This document shows positions 57,346 to 64,000 of a DNA stretch of 64,000 nt, one piece after another. The notes under the pieces were generated by a model, which saw nothing but the letters and a program-made list of their open reading frames with translations, was not told where the DNA came from and searched no databases. Each line of letters starts with the position of its first letter. Position 1 is the first letter of the stretch. This DNA comes from Effrenium voratum (Eukaryota; Sar; Dinophyceae; Suessiales; Symbiodiniaceae), in assembly GCA_963377175.1 (NCBI GenBank), contig CAUJNA010000569.1, forward strand, positions 896,379 to 960,378. Direction: 5' to 3'. Position numbers and translations under genes: made by a program.

Positions 57346-58013
57346 TTCGAGCGGACCCGCCGCTGGATCTTCGCGTGCCAGCCGCGAGTGCAATCTGAGC
57401 GGGCCCGCCGCTATATGACCGGGCCCGCCGCGATGTGAGTCTGCGCGGGCTAGCCGCGAGTGCAGAGCGTCTGCGCGGGCCAGCCGCGAGTGCAGTCTGA
57501 GCGGACCAGCCGCTGGGTGTCTGCGCGGGCCAGCCGCGAGTGCAGTCTGAGCGCACCAGTCTGCGCGGGCCAGCCGCGAGTGCAGTCTGAGCCGACCAGC
57601 CGCTGCAATATGCCGACCTGTCGTATTCGAAAAAATATACGCACGCATCGCCCGGTGTAAGATTTGGACTCGCGTTCAGCGATGTGCTTTTGCGACACGT
57701 CAGGAGTAAAGCGCGCGTGCTTCTTTCGCATGAGGACGCGCGTCAAGACTCAGCGAGGCAAACTCGTGTTGGGCATTGCTCCGCAAACGCTGGATGCCAA
57801 AAAGCTGTTTTTCTTAAAATGGTGCAAAAAAACTAAATTCCAGCTAAGTTCATTCTAAGTCCCGGCACCCGGAACTTAGCTCGAACTTATAAGTGGGCCT
57901 ATCTAAGTTAACCCTAGACAAGTAACTTATAACTAGGACTCGGGCTTAGCAAACTTATAAGTCCAATTGTCCCACGTTATAAGTCCACTTGTAGTAACTT
58001 ATAACTCAAGTTA

Positions 58014-58035
58014 TAAGTACGACCCTATCCCAGTA
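58014..58035 (-). repeat. Right terminal inverted repeat
   Basis: Ends GACCCTATCCCAGTA; perfect complement of the left end. Confidence 0.95.
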
Positions 58036-58480
58036 CATATGCCGGTTGGAGTGACCAAGCTTGATCAATCATGGAATTCATCCCATGAGAAACCCAGCAC
58101 AGGACATGCAAAGCTGATCCAATCCGACACAGTTTCTGCACACAACTTGTCAGTCACAGCCACTCACAGCCTCAGAACAATCTAACCTACGCAATCCTGG
58201 ATAATCCCTTCCCCCTAAAAAAACGACCCCCACCTAATTTAAACAAATCCCGGCCAGCAACACAATTTCTATTATTAGGGCCCCCTAAATCTGCAGGTCA
58301 GGTTTTGAAGGTGCCTCTTGTTCTGTGTAAGCTTGTCTGCAACTGTGGTCCCCCTGTTCCGGCGTGAAAAATCGCATCAAACGTACATTTCCGAGTCAGG
58401 AATTTCAGTAGCGGGAGTTGAGGTCACGTTTTTTGTTTTTGGTTGCGGGTTTTGGATCACACAAAGGGACCTTTTTGATG

Positions 58481-58482
<2 letters not shown>

Positions 58483-58536
<54 letters not shown>

Positions 58537-58548
58537 GGAGAGAGAGAA
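58483..58548. repeat. GA microsatellite
   Basis: (GA)n of about 25-30 repeats with two interruptions near the right end. Confidence 0.97.
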
Positions 58549-58554
58549 ACTTTG

Positions 58555-58650
58555 TAGCACAGCCGTAGTAGAGGAAACGCGCTCCCGCAGCTCTGGCTCG
58601 AAAGTAGCAACTTTGCAGTACAGCCATAGTACAGGAAATGTGCTCCCGGG
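58555..58650. repeat. Short direct repeat CACAGCCGTAGTAGAGGAAA
   Basis: GTAGCACAGCCGTAGTAGAGG and GCAGTACAGCCATAGTACAGG, each followed by GGAAA and GCTCCCG, about 62 bp apart. Confidence 0.75.
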
Positions 58651-58933
58651 TTTTCTGTTCTGGGGCTGGGTTTGAGTATGGGCAGGAAAATGCTTACTTT
58701 AGAATTGGTTTAGCATTGGCTGGTCTAAAAGTAGTGTTCCCGGATTTGGGACTTCTGAAACAATTATGTATTATCAGGGAGGCCTGTATTAATAGGGGAA
58801 CGGATTCACGGATGTACCAGGTCCATGGGCAGCTGGCGCGCAATCGAACCAATGAAGACGCGTGTCCTATGAAGGTCAGCAGCCTGCTGCGTGGCAGGAT
58901 GTCCAGCCGGTATGGCTGCGAACGTTTTGACTG

Positions 58934-59216
58934 CTGGAGAACCATTTGGCTATATTTCCCGGGGTTGCTGGTCGTTTGGGCAAATGGCCGTGAAAAAAGG
59001 CTATGGCCGTGAAATCGCAGCAGCCACCATGAATGGCGGTGAAAAAGCGTAAAGTGGGCGTGAAAAACGTGTGAAAGGCCATGAGCAGCGGACCGGAACC
59101 GTGAAAAAGTAAAATTCAAGTGGCCGTGACAAAAGGCAATGGCAATGGCCGTGAAAGGCGATACTCATGGTCCTGAGCAGAGTGACCGCGTGACAAGTGG
59201 TTAATTGGTGTCCAGG
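58934..59216. repeat. GTGAAA-rich dispersed repeat, copy 2
   Basis: Starts CTGGAGAACCATTTGG and ends GGTGTCCAGG; same motif order and length (283 bp) as copy 1 at 8969-9248, with a short replaced stretch near its start (TATATTTCCCGGGGTTGCTG). Confidence 0.85.
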
Positions 59217-59623
59217 TTTTTTGCTATCTTGTCCTTGTCATAGGATGGACAGCCTCTGTGTCCATCGAAAGGATACTGGAATTTCCATGTTCTTTTCTTT
59301 CCTTTCTTGCCTTTGCATTTTTGCAGTATGCTTGGCCGTAGGGGTCATAGTTTTCGTTGGCCATACCGGCCTTCCCGCCGGATGCGCTCTTGCGAAAGAA
59401 AGGGTTTGAAGCCGTCGGTTACGGCCCTTGTTGTTTCTGGATGTTCTTTGCTTTTTCATTCCCAGACGCTTTTCTGGCAGCGTCGAATGTCTCTTCACCT
59501 TCCTCCGTCGCCATGAATCCTCCATGTCCTACCTCAAGTCAATCCTAAGAGGATTCGATCTGCCAAGCCAGGTTTCTGCCCTCCAGAACCGGGTGCTGCC
59601 CATTGAACATGACTGCAGCAATC

Positions 59624-59929
59624 TCAGCAGTGGATAGCCTTCCCCAACCTGTCCAACTGGTCCGCAAGTTGGTTTTCTATCGCCCGGAAACCTGCCCTGA
59701 AACCCTGTTCTTTGCAGTTGTGGTTCAGCATCTTGAACATGCCATGAAATCGAGCGCACCTGCTGCAACTCGAAGACGCGGTCATCTCCAGCCTCCTCGC
59801 AATACCTGCCGCCACTGCGGGGCGTGTCCCTAGCCGGACAACCGCTTCCCTGCCCTCATCCAGCGGACCTGCGCCAAACTTCTCGAAGTTGAAGTTCGGC
59901 GGATTCCGCGGCGTTGGCGTAGACGTCAT
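59624..59929 (-). CDS. Hypothetical protein, 101 codons
   Basis: Minus ATG frame: MTSTPTPRNPPNFNFEKFGA, then REAVVRLGTRPAVAAGIARR, CSRCARFHGMFKMLNHNCKE, FRAIENQLADQLDRLGKAIH and a stop. Ser/Pro-rich start, a Cys-x2-Cys plus His/Cys cluster that could bind metal, amphipathic C-terminus. A second minus frame (59529-59768) overlaps and continues beyond the stop, so a frameshift is possible. No family recognised; single unspliced frame with no supporting neighbour. Confidence 0.3.
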   Translation of the reverse strand: MTSTPTPRNPPNFNFEKFGAGPLDEGREAVVRLGTRPAVAAGIARRLEMTASSSCSRCARFHGMFKMLNHNCKEQGFRAGFRAIENQLADQLDRLGKAIHC

Positions 59930-60393
59930 GGTCCTAGAAGTTGTAGGCCACGAGCACGTAGGAGACTCCTACCACAATGTTGGGGAGAAGCAGACCAGAG
60001 CGACAGCCTGCTTGCGGGCCCAGCGAGCGCACGCGCGTGGCCAGCCGAAGCTTAGCTCAAGCGGCGCGCGCAAGGGCCCATGAACCGTGTTGGTCAGTTT
60101 TGAAGCCAGAGCGCAGCTCAGGGAAGCGCCAGCTTGTGCACACAGAGCATAGCGTGGCTGGCCATTCAAGTGGCGCAGGTGGCGCTAATCGCAGTGTTGC
60201 GGAGACAGTGTGTACATGCGCACGCAAGTTGAAGGAAAGCATGTGGGCACGGGCGCGCGTGTTTTTGCAAGGCAGCTGCTCGGTCGAGTTCTAGTCTCGC
60301 GCTGTTGTATCGCTGCGTTAGGACAAGGGGATCCAAGTGAAGCCAGGACAACCCGAGTGAAGTCGAGTGTGTTGCAGGTTCCGGCTGACAACT

Positions 60394-60619
60394 TGTGAAA
60401 CCGCAGCGGCAGCGCCATGAATGGCAGTCAAGAAGCATGAAGTGGCCTGTGAAAACGCGTGAAAGTCCTTGAAAAACATGTGAATGGCCGTGAATGAACA
60501 ACGGGGCCGGGGGCCGTGCAAAACGTGAAATACAAGCAGCGCGTGAAAAGTGGCAATGGCGGATATTCATGGTCCTGAGCAGACTGACCCCGTGAAAAGC
60601 GGTTAAGCGGTTGCCCAGG
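60394..60619. repeat. GTGAAA-rich dispersed repeat, copy 3 (5' truncated)
   Basis: Lacks the CTGGAGAACCATTTGG start; begins at GTGAAACCGCAGCGGCAGCG, has CATGAATGGCAGTCAAGAAG, CGTGAAA runs, CATGGTCCTGAGCAGACTGACC and ends GTTGCCCAGG. Confidence 0.82.
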
Positions 60620-61660
60620 AAGCCACAAAAAACCCGCAAGAACAAACCCCCTGTCCCAAACACCCAGGGGTTGTTAACGTACCCAACCACAACAACGTGC
60701 AAAGATCAATCAAAGATAATTGGAAAAACAATGGACCGCGCGGGCGACCGGGCCGATGTCTCTTTCTCCACCTAAACGAAGCTAATCGACGTGAGGCGTG
60801 GTAACAATTGCAGCGCATCGCTATACTCACACTTGATTAGTACCGCCAGGAAATTCGTTTTGCCAGTGATTTAGCGTACTGAATTGAGCGTTGCCAACAC
60901 TCAATTTAATCGTGCCACTACTCAATTTAGTATTCGCGCGGGTTTCGGCAGCCCTGCGCAAAGTCAGAAACTCTCCGGCCGCGCAAGGTCTGGGAAATTG
61001 TGTGCATCCGACAAGCAAAACGTGACTTGCGGGCCCGGCCGGAGAATCTTTATCTTTGCGGGGGAGAGTTCCTATATTTGCCGGCAGGAGAGTGTCTATC
61101 TTTGCGTTTCGTGCCTCTTTTTTTGGGGTGCCAGATCTGGAAAAGTCTATATCTTTCCGAGGATGGTTGTAACTTCTTGCTAACGCTGTTTTCCGTTTCG
61201 CGCGCCCGTAGGTTTCCTCGATGCGGGTGGTCAGCTTCGTCATAAGAACCCACTTGCGAAGGTAGTCCTTGCCTAGGCCGACAGTCACGACCCGCGAAAC
61301 TGCGAAACGTACACGATGTCAGCAGCGCGCATCCACAAAGGAACATGTTCAGGGATGGTCTCCGACTAGTGACTAGAACTCCTGTCAGCCATCAAACCTG
61401 ACGAGTGGCTCTTGGCGGCATCCTGCCACTCGTACTTCACCTGGGCAACAGCCATAAGCCCAACCGAGGGATTCAAAACGATATGAGCTTGTCAAAACAC
61501 GATCCTAAAATTGTTGTTTGCCTCTTGGTTCCCCCGACATAGTCCGAATCAGCGCTTGCCGTGCGGCATGAGTGAGCCTGAATTGGTATAAACCAGCAGA
61601 CCAGGCGGGCCACCAGGCCACAAACTCACATTCTAGCAGGTTGCTTGCTAAGTAGATGCT
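60620..61660. other. No recognisable gene
   Basis: Contains a loose repeat of ATCTTTGCGGGGGAGAGTTC and ATCTTTGCGTTTCGTG near 61050-61110; otherwise unassigned. A 153-codon minus frame (60827-61288) overlaps a 98-codon one and is not recognised. Confidence 0.45.
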
Positions 61661-61669
61661 GAATAGTTC

Positions 61670-61845
61670 CAAGTAGTTAGCTAAGTCCTCCACCTCGCCA
61701 AGTGGACCCAGCCAGGTGGACTTAGCCAGGTTGTAAGTCCGCTAAGCCAGACTTAGCGGACTTACTAACTCAAGTAGGCAACTTGCAAGTTGGCTCAGCA
61801 AGTAGGCCAACTACGTAGCAAGTAGGCCGCCCATCCAAGTACGCG
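61670..61845. repeat. AAGTAGGC / CTTAGCGGACTTA repeats with hairpin
   Basis: Repeats of CAAGTAGGC, AACTTGCAAGTTGG and TAAGTCCGC. TAAGTCCGCTAAG (61734-61746) and CTTAGCGGACTTA (61752-61764) form a perfect 13-bp stem with a 5-base loop. Confidence 0.85.
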
Positions 61846-63254
61846 ACTGCGCAGTCCCATTTGCTCATCTGACACGCTGCCACTTTGCCGCAGGTGATTT
61901 TAGAAACTTGGTGTCTGAGAGAGGGCTTGGGGTCTTCTTGAAGGAGCTACCTTCCCGAACGCTGGTCTTCGTCTCCGCTGCGCTCTCAGTACCGAGCAAA
62001 AACGGAAGTTCTGCCAGCAAGTTATCAGCGCAGCTCATGACTTGTCTGCTTCGCATATACAAGTTAGCCCGGCCTGGACAGCTGCATGAAAGTGCTGGTG
62101 GCGTGCTGAAGCAAACAACAGTCCTGGAGCCTGCTTTGAGCAAATGAGTATGCTGCGCCTGCCAGCACCGCGTTCGAATCTGAGATTCGAGTACGCGAAG
62201 TTGGACTTTTGCAGACTTCCTGAGCTGTATGCAAAGGATCTACACAATTCCAAGTGTGACCGTCATTGGGTCCGGGCACACCCCCCCCGGCAGCCCAAAA
62301 ATGCGCATGTGCGTGTGCGCGCGTATGTGCGCATGCGTGCATGTGTGTGTGTGTGTGCAGAGTGTCAGATCAACCCTGACACCACCTTTTCTCCATGCAC
62401 ATGTTTCTTTTCGGATTGGAGCAGGGGGCAGTAGGGAGACCACAGTCCTACTGCCAACAAAGACGGCTGTGGAATCTCCGTGACGCGGATTGGAATGCCA
62501 ACCCGTGCACCTGCTGTTACAAAGTCCGTTTGGCCCGATGTTTCTCTCGCTGTGTGTGCTTCATGTTCAATCCTGTAGCGTTTTCGGTACTAGAGGGAAG
62601 CCATCGGTCTCGCCACCCGAAACCCACTCGAGACTCATCAGTTGTGCTCGACAGATATGATTTCTCCCTTGGGAGTCTAAGTGTGTCCACCCCGTCTCGG
62701 GGGATCCTCGGGTGTACCCATCGTGTGACCCGGTGTTTACCGGACAATTTTGGCCTCAACGTACTGATCATTAGACCAGCGTAATTTCAATTTAACCGTA
62801 TCAACGCTTCACTAAAGGTTACACAGCCATCAGACCATAGCACGTTTCACTCGAGGTGTTTGTGTGCGCGGGGATTTTTAGCCGCGCTTGAACTGCCGCT
62901 GAATCTTGCTTTGCTCTTGCGTGTTGCTTGTCATGCTTGCGGATTGACTTCCTGACACTTATGACTTCTTGGGTATGTTCACGTTGATGCTCAAGTTTTG
63001 TGTTCCGATTTCTTGTAGACTCCTTTGACCATGCCTGCCAACGTGGCGACGGGAGTCTCTCACCATCTCGCAAAGTTTGGCGACGCGATGACAAAATTTC
63101 CATCACCCTCAGGAATACCACATGATCTCGCCCACGAACTACCAGAACCAAGCCTCATCCACTTTCCCTCCTGAGCCAGTCCTACGTGATCAAGGACAAC
63201 GCCAGCAGACGAACTCGCCAGCGACCCATCCCCCTCCTCCTCCTGTTCGTGACA
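61846..63254. other. No recognisable gene
   Basis: Holds a TG/CG-rich microsatellite at about 62302-62362 (GTGTGCGCGCGTATGTGCGC then GTGTGTGTGTGTG). Frames of up to 129 codons not recognised. Confidence 0.45.
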
Positions 63255-63779
63255 ATGCCCAAGCACGCTTCGCGCGCATGTTTTCTCGACAAAAAGAAAC
63301 AATGCCAATTATCTGCACTCACCAAAGATCGCCCTCAAGTCGAACTTTTTGTATCACTTTAAGAGCAATGGCTTCAAGCACCTGCAGAATGGACACCACA
63401 GGAAGGTCTACTAGACAGCAACCCAGTCTATTCCTTCACTTTGCCAACGACGGTGATGAGCACCCCGCGCAATCGCAAGCAAGACACCGCCGGCATGGAC
63501 ATTCGTGACGTTCGTTTGATTCAGGTCATCCATGGTGGTGTTTGCAACTGGCTACTTCGTCCTTTTGCACACGGACGGTTTCGAACCCGCACTGAAGCCC
63601 TCCTCACCTTGGAGAAGGGCCTGGCGAACTCTTTGGGTCTCAACTTGGATGACTTCAATCAGAGGATCAAAGTCCATGACCATGTGGCAAAGTTGGTTGT
63701 GGGTTTCCTCACCAGTCATCATGAATCCATCACAACCCGCACTACAGGTGATGACATGAGATCCTACAGGCCCAGATGA
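63255..63779 (+). pseudogene. Hypothetical coding fragment with one in-frame stop
   Basis: From the ATG at 63255 (MPKHASRACFLDKKKQ) the frame is open apart from TAA at 63360-63362 and ends at 63777-63779. On both sides of the stop it is protein-like (LSALTKDRPQVELFV; then WLQAPAEWTPQEGLLDSNPV, MDIRDVRLIQVIHGGVCNWL, RTRTEALLTLEKGLANSLGL, LDDFNQRIKVHDHVAKLVVG). The 57 codons before 63255 lie in Pro-rich overlapping frames. I recognise no family; a Gag-like or host protein relic are both possible. A short intron across the stop cannot be excluded. Confidence 0.4.
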
Positions 63780-64000
63780 AGGCTGCCCATGATTCATCAT
63801 CCCCACCGCCCGCAACCACTAAGCAAGGATGATCAGGCAGATTCCTCTACGTCCCCTATCAAGTCTCTTCACGGCGTGTCTCCTCGTGCCAAGGTTGCGA
63901 ACCAAGCCTCGCAGCATCCTGGTCCCTCCCCGCAAGCTCTGCGGCTTTCGACTCCCTTGATCCTCACAGCTCACAGCAATCCAGAGGAGGTCGTTCAGTA

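Larger units (their letters stand above)
55354..58035. mobile_element. Foldback-like element with 22-bp terminal inverted repeats
   Basis: The left end TACTGGGATAGGGTCGTACT (with TA following, 55354-55375) is the exact complement of the right end at 58014-58035. If the outer TA is the target duplication, the repeats start CTGGGATAGGG. Inside, blocks are mirrored in inverse order: ACTTATAAGT-rich ends (55380-55450; 57880-58013), blocks with CGGCTGGTCCGC (55720-55915) and its complement GCGGACCAGCCG (57350-57605), and long arms of CAGACTCCAGACTG (56030-56530) against its complement CAGTCTGGAGTCTG (56790-57345). A non-repeated centre lies at 56560-56760. No transposase is recognisable, so it would be non-autonomous. 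Open frames of up to 304 codons are repeat artefacts. Confidence 0.85.

Noticed and set aside
56031..57648. Frames of 151-304 codons with LESGVCSLES or DSRLQTPDSR repeats
   Set aside because: Translations of the CAGACTC arms of the foldback-like element on either strand.

Overview
This window is eukaryotic, repeat-dominated nuclear DNA, most likely from a dinoflagellate (my guess is a suessialean or Symbiodiniaceae-type genome). The main reason is the Ty1/copia element at 15.0-22.5 kb. As far as I recall, its integrase zinc-binding segment, its Gly/Lys/Tyr-rich nucleocapsid and its PWIVRR..NRYAVHS block are typical of dinoflagellate copia elements. Very low gene density and the mass of simple and satellite DNA fit too. 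The assignment is inference (about 0.6). No complete single-copy gene could be recognised anywhere.

Layout. 1-4.5 kb: three satellites back to back (56-bp units, a GGGTCTC heptamer, TCTCATAT repeats), the last switching strand at a 78-bp palindrome. 4.5-15 kb: sparse DNA with minor repeats, the first of three copies of a roughly 280-bp GTGAAA-rich dispersed repeat (8.97-9.25 kb), a 150-200-bp repeat with internal hairpins (11.9-12.3 kb) and a G-rich tract. 15,048-22,506: a structurally complete but mutated copia retrotransposon with 179-bp LTRs, a perfect 5-bp target duplication (GTTTA), a primer-binding site and a polypurine tract. 22.8-25.1 kb: more tandem repeats. 25.2-32.3 kb: the most gene-like stretch, a series of coding-looking open frames almost all on the minus strand, perhaps exons, separated by a 700-bp tandem duplication carrying two 118-bp MITEs and by a near-perfect 251-bp palindrome. 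32.7-38.8 kb: three satellite families, two with palindromes inside each unit and one that switches strand around a 35-bp-arm inverted repeat. 39-44 kb: no recognisable gene. 44.2-48.3 kb: a run of unrelated minisatellites, including a second locus of the 56-bp satellite found at the left end. 52.4-55.35 kb: a decayed minus-strand retroelement (integrase, post-integrase and methyltransferase-like pieces). Next to or inside it sits a 2.7-kb foldback-like element (55,354-58,035) with 22-bp perfect terminal inverted repeats and inverted satellite arms. 58-64 kb: two more GTGAAA-repeat copies, microsatellites and two weak coding candidates.

The recognisable elements are selfish or structural. The copia copy cannot make a contiguous Gag-Pol, has YVDN in place of the reverse transcriptase YVDD, and shows about 11 percent LTR divergence by eye. 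The unifying theme is inverted symmetry at several scales: inside satellite units, at satellite strand switches, in MITEs, and in the foldback element. Most long open frames here are artefacts of repeats whose unit lacks stop codons.
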